Source of the DNA: Zygnema cylindricum
Lineage: Eukaryota; Streptophyta; Zygnematophyceae; Zygnematales; Zygnemataceae
Assembly (NCBI GenBank): GCA_037447655.1
Contig: JBBHKE010001201.1
Span: 184,306-248,305 of the forward strand
DNA: 64,000 nucleotides
Reading direction: 5' to 3'
Positions 34,500 through 46,046 of this stretch are shown here, piece by piece (within the stretch, counting starts at the first letter, position 1; every line of letters begins with the position of its first letter). The position numbers and the translations under genes were made by a program. The notes beneath the pieces were generated by a model. That model was not told the DNA's origin. It ran no database searches and saw only the letters and a list, made by a program, of their open reading frames with translations.

Positions 34500-34872
34500 C
34501 TTTCGTTAGGCTTGTCGTTTTGCAATGTATTCAATCCATATTGAAATTTAGTGCTCTATGTTTAGAATGAACACGTGGTAGATTTTTAAAGGTTTCCCAG
34601 CTATGCACACTCACATGTGCTGCCTTATGACTAGTGTAGTATGTATGGAACGGGCTTGTGTAAGACAATCAATTAGTGAATACATGGAAGAATAGAAGAA
34701 ATAAGGAGACAGAATAAAGTAAATTGTAATTTTGGTCTTTCTTAATGTAAGAATTTTCTTTTCGAATTTCTTCTCAATGTTGGTTCAGTGTAATGTAATG
34801 TTTGTGAATGTTATTGCTTATGCTACTAAAGTTTCTTGATATTTAATATTAAGTTTAATATCGATCATTTCA
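34500..34872 (+). repeat. Probable 3' part of a copia 5' LTR
   Basis: Precedes a tRNA-iMet-like PBS. The LTR start and a partner LTR were not found, so the assignment rests on position alone. Confidence 0.4.
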
Positions 34873-34874
34873 TT

Positions 34875-34886
34875 TGGCATCGAAGC
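34875..34886 (+). other. Probable PBS of gag relic
   Basis: TGGCATCGAAGC resembles the standard copia PBS TGGTATCAGAGC, with three differences. Confidence 0.5.
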
Positions 34887-36360
34887 AGGCAGAGATCCAT
34901 TGTAATGTTGTCGTGGCTAATGTTGCAACCATAGGGGGCAAAGTAAAAGATGGAGACCCCTTTCACTTCTTCCTCTTCAACTGCCCCCATATCGAATCAT
35001 TAAAACAATCTACCCACTCGCGAAGACTCTCCCTAAAAAGAAAGGGGTTTGTTCTTTTGGGAGCCGCCTTGGTGTCTTGTAACCCTAATCATTTCGATCA
35101 AAATAGGGGTGCCAGTGGCTCGATGTCTGACAATCAATTGCGATATTATTTTGAGAATTTCATACGTCAGATTGATGAGAAGTTTTCAGCCGTCGATACG
35201 AAGTTTGAGCAACTAACTCATGGTGAACCAAATCTCCATCCGGATGGAGGAGATTGTGATGATGGTTATGAGATGGCGAAGAAAGAGAAAGGTAAGAAGG
35301 GGAAACAATATCTTGATAAAGATTCCGATTTAGAGGAGGAAAGTCAAGAGGAAATAAGATGTTTCAAATGTTGGGCAAGACCGTTGTTGTCAATGGATTG
35401 AATTATCCTCCATAGAAGACTTACATTGGAGCTTAATTAGTTTTGTGGGGACTTTGGAAAGTAGTGAATAGAGAAGAGAAAATGCCGGTCAGAGATCGGA
35501 AGGCTTGTCTTTCATGGAAGCGAAAGATTCTCACGGCCAATACCATGTTGACTCAAACTTTCGCGGTAACCATGGGTCTCTTTCCTTACTCAAAACATCG
35601 AAAACGGATGAAGGAAGGCAACACTAAATACAGATGTAAGAAGGCTTTGGAATCCCAGTTGGAGAGGGGAATTGAAGACAAGGGACAATACATGATCTCT
35701 TTTCATGCAATTCAAGTCATCTAATGAATCGATCGACCATCACATAAAACGGTTCAATATCATTGTTGAGCAACTTCTTAACAATAAGAGAGTGATCATG
35801 GAGGCGGACTAAATAACTGGGTTTTTGAATGAAATCCTTGATAAGTGGATTCACCTCAAAGGGAATATACTTACGAGGGAAAATAAGAATTACGAGTTTA
35901 TTGTGAATTATTTAAAGATGGCAAAGAGCAAGCACTAGTTGTTCAAAAGGCTCTATAAGCTTGAGATTTTTAAATGTGGCAACTCTCAAATTCATGGATT
36001 TGCACTATTTCCGCGAAATACGGGGTGGAAAAATTGGAGATCCGAGAGGTCGTGGAAAATGGCATGAAAAGGGCGGAAATATGTGATTATGGCCTCTCTA
36101 GAATGATTTTAGCAGCATTTTTCGTTTTACGTTGCATTCGGCCCGGCCATGTTTTGCCCTTTTGTACAAAGAAGGACAAAGAATGCTTTAATTAAGGAAA
36201 TCAGGGCACAAGGGTAAACAATGTTATCCTAAATCTTATATATAATGGTGGAGGAGTAAGAGGCGGTTGCAGTTTTGGTGGTCGCGGTCTTGGAAATGAC
36301 AAAGGTCTTGGTCGTGGACGGTATGGCCGCTATCGCGTTGGTCGTGAATTTTATTTTTGA
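34887..36360 (+). pseudogene. Copia gag relic
   Basis: Frame 34874-35401 ends in a Lys/Glu-rich stretch. After several stops, a Gag (UBN2) section reads ESIDHHIKRFNIIVEQLL and GNILTRENKNYEF (about 35720-35900). A broken zinc knuckle follows (GHKGKQC, near 36205-36225), then a Gly/Arg-rich stretch. The order is normal for copia Gag, but at least three frame breaks make it dead. No pol follows. Confidence 0.65.
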
Positions 36361-37239
36361 CTTGGGAAATTTTGAAGGAGGTGAAGGAGGACAAATGTTC
36401 ACTTGTCTGTACGTCACTATCAATTCACTAAGTGAATCGAGGCCCGAAAAGTTAATAGGATGGGGAAAAAGGTTTTTTCTCGAGTTCGCTAGGGACTCCT
36501 TCCGAGAAGTTAACTTCATGAAACACAATGATGGGATGGGATATGCGAGGATAGCTATGATACAATATGGGTTGTCATTAAAAGATGTGAGATGGGAGGA
36601 GGGAATGCTTAGAAAGCAATTGCAATGTATCATCGACAAACACCGAGACCATTTCGACACTGGGAATGCCACCTCCCTTGGCAAGAGCACGTGAACCTCT
36701 CGATAATTAGAAAGACGATGGTACTCAAGAAGATGAGGTTACGGACAAACAATTCACGTAAAGAGACGAATATTAAACCCATTGTTAGTGCCTAAGCATA
36801 CTCCATGTATGTTTTTTTAGTAGATCGTGGAGCGTAAGAGTGACATACTTTCATAGTTTTTGTTGCCTTTGGCTCGCCTAACCTGTTTTTTAAATGTAAA
36901 GAGTGTAAGGATTTAGGAGTAGGGAGTTTTCATACAATATTAAAGGGATTATACGTTGCACTGTGTGTCTCTTACTATAATGTCATTGTTTTTGCAATTT
37001 TTTTTTCCTTCATAGAGAAGCATGTATACTGAAACGATGTATAATACAACCATTTTATGAAACATGATTTTGATTTTGCAATCTATGAGTGTGTCTAAGG
37101 GCGATGATTTGTCATGCTCCATTTGTTTCCTTGTGTTTGTCATTCACCTATAGGAAACATGATGCTGGAACGGAGGGACAAATGTTTTGTTTTTAGATTT
37201 ATTACACAAATATGTTTTTTTGTACTTCATTAATAAAGG
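36361..37239. other. Unassigned flank of gag relic
   Basis: A + frame (36275-36694) runs through here without a recognised domain. It overlaps the Gly/Arg-rich gag remnant and is probably spurious. The remainder is AT-rich with no feature. Confidence 0.4.
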
Positions 37240-37620
37240 ATACGAGCCTGCCTAATCGCTAGCTGCCTGCCTAATCGCTAGGTGCAGGCAGTGACATAGA
37301 CTATTTTATTGTACTTTGTTTAGCGATGTCAGTTTCTCGTCGTCGGTGGGTTACTGAGCGATGACACTACCTCATAGCCGAAGGATTTTCACCAATGACA
37401 CAACGTCCTTTCTATTTTTTGGTTAAACGACGATGTTACCTTATTGGTGATTTACAGTTCAGCCACAACACACTCGCGTCGCCTGTTGGTCTTCCGGTGA
37501 GAGACATTGCCGAAGCCAGTTGTTTGGTTAGGGATGACAATGAATCATAGATGGTTTATAATCCAATGACGAAGATGCCTCGTCGCTGGTGGGTCATCAT
37601 CCATGACAAAAGAAGAAATT
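37240..37620. repeat. Diverged tandem repeat, about 34-bp period
   Basis: Starts with a doubled TGCCTGCCTAATCGCTAG. About eight units follow, built on GATGACA...CTCGTCGCTGGTGGGT, best preserved at 37320-37360 and 37565-37605. Confidence 0.55.
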
Positions 37621-38914
37621 TGTAATCATTCCACATCAGAAGCAAACATGTACAAAACAAAATCAATTGGTAAAAACAAAAAACACACATGTCAATAGAA
37701 TAAAAATAAAAACATCCCCATTCGAGTATCATTGACTTAAATATGTTTAGCATAATAAAAATTTCATTATAATTATTTATTATTTATGTCAAAAAAGACA
37801 ATTATTGCTCCAATATTTCACTATTTTATACATTCTGATACTGAATATAGGCTCTTAACTTCAAAAAACTTCTCATGAATCTTTCCACTTTCCTTTCTAC
37901 TCTCTCATGCATCTTCTCTCTATTCTCTCCTTTGTATTCCATTTTTATACAAATCGTTTCACTATCCTCTTATAAGGTAGAAGAAATATACAGTCCACTT
38001 TCATTTTTTGTCGGAAAAAAATAAAATTATTTGTCCCCAACCTGAAAAAAAAACAAAAAAGAGGATTCAGGTTCATTTGTCAATCCGTTAAAAGGTCTAA
38101 ATACTATGTTTCCTAGTTTAAGCGGAAAGAAAATTTGCTCCACATTTTTTTTATTGTTATTGTTTGGCTGAAAATCGTTTTAAAATACATAAAACCGAAA
38201 ACTAAACAAAAACTCATTTCCATCTTTTTGTATCCATTGAAAATAACGAATGTGACAAGTGTACAAATTACAAAACCGACTATTCTTTTGAAAATATAAC
38301 ACAAAACGATTCCACAAGTACTATTCTAGTCAAGAAAAAGTTGTTGAAATTTATAAACTTATTTATTTACCGAAGATGTCCTGTTTTCTAAAAAAAAAAA
38401 AAGCCACGAAAACATTTACCTAAAACATCGATGGTCTGAGTTAGTATGCACTTTTTCATTAATTTGTTTCTATTTTTATTTTTGTGCAATGTACCTTGAG
38501 ACCAACACTCAAGCCACCCTTCGAAAAGTAAGTAAAATACGAAAAAGAGTTGCATCTTTTCTGTTTCGATAGAAAGACAACATTGTTTAGCCAAAACATA
38601 ACAAACGAATCTATATATCCCTTCTAAACATTCAGAATATTTCTTTCAAAAATCATAACCTGAATATTTATAAGCGTGAAAAAAAACAAGCATAAAATGA
38701 AAAAGTCAACGGGAAAGGTGAAAGGAGGGAAACAAAAGCAATACCAGAAAAGAAATAAAAATATATATAAGTTACCTCCAAATAAGCATTCATAAAACAA
38801 AAGAGAATAATAAAGAGTCGTAAGAACATAACAGGCTCAAAAAAAGAGGACAACAAAGTGAAAGGATAACAAGACAAAAGCTATCCAGGGTCTCCAAAAA
38901 TTGTATTTTTATGT
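37621..38914. other. AT-rich intergenic sequence
   Basis: Poly-A and poly-T runs; no exon, RNA gene or structured repeat that I can support. Confidence 0.55.
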
Positions 38915-39490
38915 TTGGAGGAAATTGGCGATTGCCACGTCATACTGGGCCACTCCTGTAAGAGCGTAGGCTCTTGCCACGTCATCAACGGTGGAGTTGG
39001 CGGGCAGCAAAATGTTCGCCATTTCATTACGCAATTAATAAATGTAAGGCAATGGCGTGAAAGCGATGACGTGGGCGAAGTGCAATCTATGGCGGTGAAA
39101 GGGGATGCGATAATCTCACAGATCCCTCTTGAAAAACTCTTGGAAAAATGGAGAGATTTTCAAGATGGCGGCGCAGTCGTTAGATTCCACAGGGAACAAA
39201 AAAAAAAAAAAGTGGCTGTGATTGGACAAAGAATGACTGGTTGTGATTCGTCCAAGAGGATTCTATTTTGTGAGGTCTGTCTGCATTTGGCGTTACTCTA
39301 CGCCATTTATCACCCAGGCCAAATGTTGTATATTTACTATTTTTTTGTATATTTTATTACTCTTATTCATGTCCTAGTGTCTAAAAAACCCATACTATTG
39401 TTAATAGTTACTCCTTTTAAGGGTTATTATGTTAAGTTTGGTTTTTTTAGAATTAATATTTACGATACAACAGACGCGATCCTATATTAA
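38915..39490 (+). CDS. Hypothetical ORF, 191 aa, unrecognised
   Basis: An uninterrupted frame in AT-rich sequence, just upstream of the copia LTR at 39520. The first half is polar and mixed. Residues about 125-165 are strongly hydrophobic (LLYAIYHPGQMLYIYYFFVY...) and could span a membrane twice. The DNA of the first part holds GCCACGTCAT twice and GACGTGG, more like regulatory than coding sequence. No homology recognised; it may be chance. Confidence 0.25.
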   Translation: MEEIGDCHVILGHSCKSVGSCHVINGGVGGQQNVRHFITQLINVRQWRESDDVGEVQSMAVKGDAIISQIPLEKLLEKWRDFQDGGAVVRFHREQKKKKVAVIGQRMTGCDSSKRILFCEVCLHLALLYAIYHPGQMLYIYYFFVYFITLIHVLVSKKPILLLIVTPFKGYYVKFGFFRINIYDTTDAILY

Positions 39491-39519
39491 AATATATTTT
39501 TAATGAAATTGGTGGGAAG

Positions 39520-40197
39520 TGTTGGGATATTGTCGTTTTCGCGACATTTCGCGAAGCGTCATTCCAACTTGAATTTGTTTGACGCGAACTGTCGCGTCAT
39601 CATACAAAAAAACGCCATCGTTTCGCGACGGTAATTTTGATGTCCGCGAACGAAACATTCTATTTCGTTTCGCGTCACTTGTTTATTTCGTGCGCAGGTG
39701 TTACATTTTGCGTGCAGGTGTGTTCGTGAAGCGACACGTGTCTAAGTCAACATTTTGGAGTTTGTCGTTTTGAAGGAAGAAGCCTGTGCGCCTTCCTTCG
39801 TGGAACTTTCATTTGAAGAGTGCACAGTCAGCTAGGGACAAACTTCGTCGCTACGCTAAGTTCTGCTTGTCTTATCTTGTTGTTTCTTAGTGCAGAGTAG
39901 CGAGTATATATAGGCAGCAGTGTACATGTGCAGAGTATTGATAAAATTAATTGAATCTATCAATTGTCTCTTACATGATTGAATCATAGAGGATTTGATA
40001 TTGGAGTAAGAGATTATTTAAAGAGGATATAGAAGAGAGAGAAGAGAGAAGAGAGATGATGTAAAAAGGCTTTGGCCAAGAACACTTATAATTCTTTTTG
40101 GCTGAATATTCCTCTTATCTTTTATGAGCTACTGTTGTGTAATGATTTATGTTTTATGAATTATTTTAAGAGAAACTCTTTTGCTTAAGATCCTACA
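39520..40197 (+). repeat. 5' LTR of copia element 4
   Basis: Starts TGTTGGGATATTG and ends CCTACA, two bases before the PBS. No partner LTR in the window. The U3 part is rich in TCGCG motifs. Confidence 0.8.
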
Positions 40198-40199
40198 TT

Positions 40200-40211
40200 T
40201 GGTATCAGAGC
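40200..40211 (+). other. PBS of copia element 4
   Basis: TGGTATCAGAGC, the standard complement of the 3' end of initiator tRNA-Met. Confidence 0.92.
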
Positions 40212-40239
40212 TAGTTCTTTGGAGTTAGATAGAGAGCGC

Positions 40240-41560
40240 ATGGGGAGGAAGAAGAATAGAAATACTCCTTCCCCCATGTCGACTTCGGAGAGAGCAAGAG
40301 AGTTCAGTTTTTCGGGTTCTCAATTTGAGGAGACCCTGAATACGGAGAGAAAATTTGAGGAGATGTTTGATACATAAATGAGATATGTAGATTCACGATT
40401 TCAAACTCAATCTAGTGAGAAAAGAGAATTTGCTTCATTTCAGGCTGCCGATCCATTCACTGGAGGAGCTAATTCAGATGATGAGAGTTATAAGAAGAGT
40501 AAAAAGGGCAAAATGAAAGTACCTTTTTATGATGATGATGATGAGTGGAGTTCAGATGAAGAGTCAGATTATAAGGTGTCGTCTAAGACTATCATGCTTA
40601 ATGGAAATAATTATCCTGTATGGAAGAGATATATTCAAGGAACCTTTACTCCAAAGAAATTGTGGAAAATACTTACAGGAGAAGAGAAAAGACCTTTATA
40701 TGAAAAAGGAAGGAAAAAGTGGGATACTAAAGATATGGCAGCTATGATTCCATTACTTCAGAGTAGTAGTAGTTCAGTTCATGAGCATATGTTAACTCAT
40801 GATACCGCTCATGCTTGTTGGACTCATCTTCAAAATTTGTATGAGAAAGGATTCGCAACTAAATCTAATTATGTATTTCAAGACTTTATTCAGTTTAGAA
40901 TGAAGAGAAATGAGTCGATTAATGATGCTCTAAAAAGATTTAATGTTTTGATAGAGCAGTTGAATAGCGCAAGAAAGTTTCCCCCTGAAGATGAAAAAGT
41001 ATTTGTGTTTCTGAATGGATTACCATCTAAGTTTGATGTTACAGTAGAAGTTATAAGGTCTACAGAAAAACCCACTTTTGATTTTGCTATTAACCTTCTA
41101 AAAGGAGCAGAGAAGAGTAAAGAGAAAGATGGTAGAGGATTTGGAAATAGTAATGTAAACCTCACTGACACGTCAGAGGTATATTCTCTACGTGGTCGTG
41201 GAGGTAGAGGAAGATTTAGATCAAGAGGGGGTAGAAACAATTTTCAGTATTCAGGATTTGGAAGAGATTATATCGATCAAGGTGATGTAAATCATGTTAT
41301 TTGTTATAAGTGTAATAAGGAAGGACATATGGCTACTAACTGTCCGGATAGGGAAAAGCAATGCAATATTTGTCGAAAATAGGGACATGTTAGTGCTCAG
41401 TGTTTTCAACGAAATGGAGGAGGATCATCTTATTACTCGGAAAGAGGATGACGTCGATATGGACAACGAGGACAAGGTGTTGGAAGATTTGGACAATCAC
41501 GTGGAGGAGGACATCAAACCCACTATACAGATTTTCATGACGACCAAGGCGATAAGTCTC
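40240..41560 (+). pseudogene. gag of copia element 4
   Basis: The likely original start is the ATG at 40240; an in-frame TAA (40375) now precedes the open part, 40378-41382 (334 codons). It contains LNGNNYPVWKRYIQ, the UBN2 region (NESINDALKRFNVLIEQL), an RG-rich stretch and two zinc knuckles. CYKCNKEGHMATNC is intact. CNICRK-stop-GHVSAQC is interrupted by TAG. The frame then continues, with one TGA, into protease. Confidence 0.88.
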
Positions 41561-41571
41561 TAAACTTTTCA

Positions 41572-43384
41572 ATGATGATGAAACAAGATAAAAATGTTGT
41601 TGTCAATTCTGCAAATTCTACATGTGGGAGTCAAAGTTATAAAGATTGGATAGTTGATTCAGGTGCAACTCATCATATGTGCAGTGATTTAAGTTTGTTT
41701 ACAGATTTGAGAAAGCTTACAGTCCCTAAGACTATTACGGTTGCTAGTGGACATGTTGTTCCAATAGATACGGTGGGAACTGTCAGATTAGATTTACCTG
41801 TTAAGAATATGAATGGCAAAGTTGTTCTAAAGAAAGTAAATCTGAACAATACTTTGTATTTTCCTGATGTAGTTGTAAACCTTGTTAGTGTTCCACAGAT
41901 ACAAAGGAATGGTGGTAGAGTAACCTCGTTTGAAAATGGAAGAATAGTTTTCCAAGATAGAGAAGGAAATCAATTTGGAGAAGGTTATGTAACCGATTGT
42001 ATGCAAAGTAAGTTAAAATGGATTAGACCACAAGACAATCGGAAATCAGTAATTTCAGTTAATGCTGTAAGTTCTGAAAGAGGAGATTTAAGTTTATGGC
42101 ATCATAGGCTTTGTCATACTTCTCAGTCTAACATAAAGAATATGATGAAAAGTAGAGCAATAAGAGGATTAGAGTGTGTATCAGGAGAAAAAGTTCAAGG
42201 TTGTAATGGTTGTAACAAAGGGAAACAAATTACAAAACCTCATCCAGTAAAAGATGTGAAGTATAGAGCTAGTGCTCCTCTTGAGCTTGTTCATGTAGAC
42301 TTATGTGGAGACGTCAAACCATTAAGTCTAGGAGGACATCAGTATATCTTTGTAATTGTGGATGATTATAGTCGAAAGAGTTGGGTATATTTATTGAAAC
42401 ATAAGTCACAAGCATTATTTAAGTTTCGGGAATTTGTTGTAATGGCTGAGAGGGAAATGTATAGAAAGTTAAAAGCAGTTAGATCAGATAATGGAGGAGA
42501 ATTTGTTGCTTTTAAAAGTTTTTGTCAGAAAAAGAGGTATTAAGCAGCAATTTACGGCTGCATACTCACCTGAGTCTAATGGAGTAATTGAGAGAAAGAA
42601 TAAGACTCTTCAAGAGATGGTTAGAGCTATGTTACATAGCACTAAACATAGTGTGAGGTTTTGGGGAGAAGCTGTTCTTACAGCAAATTACATTTGTAAC
42701 AGAAGACTAACTTCGGTTTCTGGAGATAAGACGCCTGAAAAACTGTGGAGTGGCAGGGTTCCATCTGTTCGACATTTGAGGATTTGGGGATGTCGAGCCA
42801 CTGTCTACATCGAGAAAAAATATCGAGCCGGAAAATTCAGTTCCAGATCATGGACGGGTATCTTTGTTGGGTATAGTCAATATTCAAGTCAATACAAGAT
42901 TTTTAATCCCGCTACTCAAACGGTTGTCGAATCGAGAAATGTGGAGTTTCACGAAGATTTAGCGAAAGCAATAGAGTTTACAAAAGATAAGGATGAAAGT
43001 TTGGATTTTGAGGAAGAGAGCAATTTGGAGGAGTTCAAAATTAATGACGAGAGTGACGAAGAGGAGGATGAAGAAATTCCATTGAAGAAAAAGAAATCTA
43101 TTAAAGTTGGTAAGAAATATGAATCTTCCCAATTTGATTCTGAAAGCTTGAAAAGTGAGAATGGAAGTCAAAATTCTAAGTCTAGTGAAAGATCCCTTAG
43201 CAGACAAAGAAGTGAATGTAGTTTGCCATCTGTAAGTGGGAAGGGTGAAAGAGATGATGATGTTGAAGAAGAAGTTGTTGTTAGGAGAAGTAATCGAGCG
43301 AACAAAGGAAAGGCTCCTGAGAGATTAACTCTTCACATGAATGTTAAGGATAAATTAGTCAATTTTATTTCAGATGCTATATAA
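41572..43384 (+). pseudogene. Protease-integrase of copia element 4
   Basis: The protease has an intact DSGATHHMC site. The integrase has the HHRLCH and CNGCNKGK zinc motif, catalytic Asp in HVDLCGD, Asp in RSDNGGEF and Glu in SNGVIERKN, all intact. One base too many in an A-run near 42530 splits it into 41572-42543 and the frame from 42491. An acidic spacer follows. Confidence 0.9.
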
Positions 43385-43389
43385 AATGA

Positions 43390-44437
43390 GTTTCTTTTAT
43401 AGCAATTACTGAGTGAGCCTCTGAATGGGGATCCTAAGTCCTATTCAGAAGTTGTTGCATCAAGTGATTGGAATGAAAAGTGGAAACCAGCTTTTGAGAA
43501 AGAACTTAAGTCTATTATTGATAATGGAACATTTGAAGAAGTAGTTTTACCTGAGGCAAAGAAAGCAATTGATTCTAAATGGGTATTTAAGAATAAGACG
43601 GGTGCATCGGGTGAAATTATTAAATATAAGGCAAGATTAGTTGGTAAAGGTTTTCAGCAGAAAGAAGGTATAGATTATACAGAAACATATGCACCTGTGG
43701 TTAAGTTTGATAGTTTAAGGATGATTATTGCAATAACTGCTGCTAAGAGAAAATATATCCACCAAATGGATGTGGAAACTGCTTTTCTAAATGGAGAATT
43801 GGAAGAACAAGTTTATATGAAGATTCCAGAAGGAGTTTCGGGCAAACTAGGACATGTTTGGAAGTTGAAGAAGTCGCTCTATGGACTTAAGCAAGCTCCA
43901 AGGACATGGTATACACGTCTTCATAAGGTACTTTTGGATTTTGGTTTTGTTCGTATTTTTCGGATTTAGGTGTTTTTGTGAAAGGAGAAGGAGTTGATCA
44001 AATTATTTTTAGTGTGTATGTTGATGATTTTATAATGATTTCAGATAGTCTTAAAAGGATTCAGGAATTGAAATGTTTTCTTAGTAAATTCTTCAAAGTT
44101 ACAGATTTAGGAGAAGCTAAGTACATTCTTGGTATTGAGGTGATTAGAGATGAGTTTGGTTCCTTGAAACTAAGTCAGGAACAATATTGTAAGGAAGTCT
44201 TAGCTAGATTCTCTATGTTGAATGCTAAGCCTTTAAGTACACCTTTGGATCCTAGAGTTCAGTTGAGTAAAGCGGAAAGTGAGCCAACAATTGATGTACC
44301 TTATAGAGAAGCAGTTGGTTGTTTGATGTATCTTAGTGTTGGAACTAGACCAGATATTTCAGCTGCTGTTAGTATTGTGAGTAAGTATTGTCAAGCACCT
44401 AAGAAGTGTCATTGGGAGAGTGTTAAAAGGATAGTAT
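43390..44437 (+). pseudogene. Reverse transcriptase of copia element 4, truncated
   Basis: Motifs are KARLVGKGFQQ, QMDVETAFLNGELEEQVYM, SLYGLKQAPRTW and the intact active site YVDDF. A single-base shift near 43960 separates two frames. It ends after RPDISAAVSIVSKY; RNase H is absent. Confidence 0.9.
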
Positions 44438-44789
44438 AATCTTTTTTTAGGTTGAAAGACGACCGTTGGGGGGGGAGGGAAGAGAAAAATAATATGTGTT
44501 GACGTTCAGTTAAAAGCGTGTCTGTTGCACGGTCCAAAAGCACAACCGAGCGCGAATGTCGAAAAAAAACAAAAAGGGGCACGTTAAAATTTTCGTGTTT
44601 AGTGTTTGACGTCCGTCAATTTTGGGTTGTGAAAACGTCCGCGCGCAGCGAGGCGTCGTAACCCGAAATTGGAGGGGGGGCGACGTGGCCGCTTCACCGG
44701 AGACCTGCACACCTCCACACGGCCTCCAAAGGCCGAAAATCGCTCGGTTCAGTACGGTACTGTAGATTGTCAACTCTATACGCTAACTA
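44438..44789. other. Junction between element 4 and inverted arm
   Basis: Unique-looking sequence with a G-run (44468) and CG-rich patches. No gene or repeat recognised. Confidence 0.5.
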
Positions 44790-45955
44790 AGACTACTGTA
44801 GTTTCACATGTAGATATTATGAGAAATACGTGAGCTGTACATCGAACATGTTTGTAAATCGATGGATCGCAACTGTACATGTGGTTTTCATATCAGGCGT
44901 GGATGATGCCACGTAATCATTCGAAATGTCTAAACACGCGTGATATCTACGTGACAGTTTCACCCGCACTTTTGAAGTTAACAATGAAGCGATTTCATTG
45001 GACGGGCGAAATGTAGTGTAAAACGGGAAATAGTAATGGACTTCCCTGAGGGGACCACTTTAAAAAAAATAAAAAATGTCTAACGAAATGAAGCGGCCTT
45101 TTACCCGCCGATAACGGCTGTACGGTTGTAGATTTTCCCACGGGTACTAAGGGTTCACACGCGTGAAAGTGATGTCGCTGACGTCAGGTGGCGGCGGCCT
45201 CGAGGTGGTCGTTGCGCGCACGCATGCTCGCAGTCGCCATGTGCCGATGACGCCAAGCGCCGATCGCGTCGACATCCATTCGCGGCACTCGCGCGATGCG
45301 GTTAGTACGGTCGGGTACGGTACGCTACGGTCGGTAAAGCGTGCAAAAGTCGTTTTACTTATGTGGCGAAAAAGGAATTGAAAAGTTTTGACTCGTACGG
45401 TATTTGTACCATTATATTCCGTACCGTCTTCCAGTACATGCCGATTGTATCGCGTTGAAAGCGATGGACTACAGTAGTGGACGCTCCACGTGGCAGTCAT
45501 TTCTCGACATGAGCCGTGCTGACTGTCAAAGCCATTAAGGCCGAAGCTTTCATCCCAAGAGTGCCGATGACTCCTGTACAGCAAGATGTACGTTTTAGCG
45601 TGACTCGCTTGACGGCGTAATTAGGGTCAGAATTCTGGAACTACACTGGACTGCAGAAACAAATATGTACGGATGTCATTCAAGCCGACAAATGAAATTA
45701 GACGTATTAAAAGTACATTTGGGCGGTGAACAAGACCGCAGAAACCGACAAATAGAAGTGGACCGTCTTATGTGAATGTGTACTCTCAAAGTACAGATGG
45801 CTTCATTCCTTCCTCGTGTGACGTTTGAAGATTCGTTGCAACGGATTACCAAAGTCAAAGCCTTTCTTCTACTAGAACCGTCCTTAGTAGAAGAAACTGC
45901 CACGTGTCCGTGTCTTTTTTTTTCGAAAACCTTCTTACGTGGCGAGTGCTCAGCC
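44790..45955 (+). promoter_or_regulatory. Upstream region of gene 2
   Basis: Conserved with the inverted copy at 18197-19310. It holds CCACGTGGC (45486-45494), CCACGTGTCC (45899-45908) and TACGTGGC (about 45937), all G-box/ACGT-core motifs bound by plant bZIP or bHLH factors. No clear TATA box. An in-frame ATG upstream (45776) exists, but the ATG at 45956 has the better context and starts the signal peptide. Confidence 0.55.
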
Positions 45956-46046
45956 ATGGCCGTCGCCATGACCATGATGAGCATCATACTGCTTTTCTTC
46001 CTCCACGTGGCACCCACCCTGGTTGCATCCATTCATGCAGGAGACG
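45956..46046 (+). CDS. Gene 2 exon 1, signal peptide
   Basis: ATG in GCCATGGCC context; 30 codons with hydrophobic core SIILLFFLHVAPTLVAS; donor GTAAGC, phase 1. Identical in length to the orphan-head exon. Confidence 0.82.

Larger units (their letters stand above)
39520..44437 (+). mobile_element. Copia element 4, 3'-truncated
   Basis: A 678-bp 5' LTR, standard PBS, Gag, protease, integrase and most of reverse transcriptase are present. RNase H, polypurine tract and 3' LTR are missing. The coding frame is well preserved apart from a handful of stops and two single-base shifts, so it is younger than copia element 1. It is not of the half-tRNA type. It ends abruptly near 44437 beside the outer end of the inverted duplication. 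Confidence 0.9.

Noticed and set aside
36275-36694. 139-codon + frame next to the gag relic
   Set aside because: Its beginning overlaps the Gly/Arg-rich gag remnant in another frame and no domain is seen.
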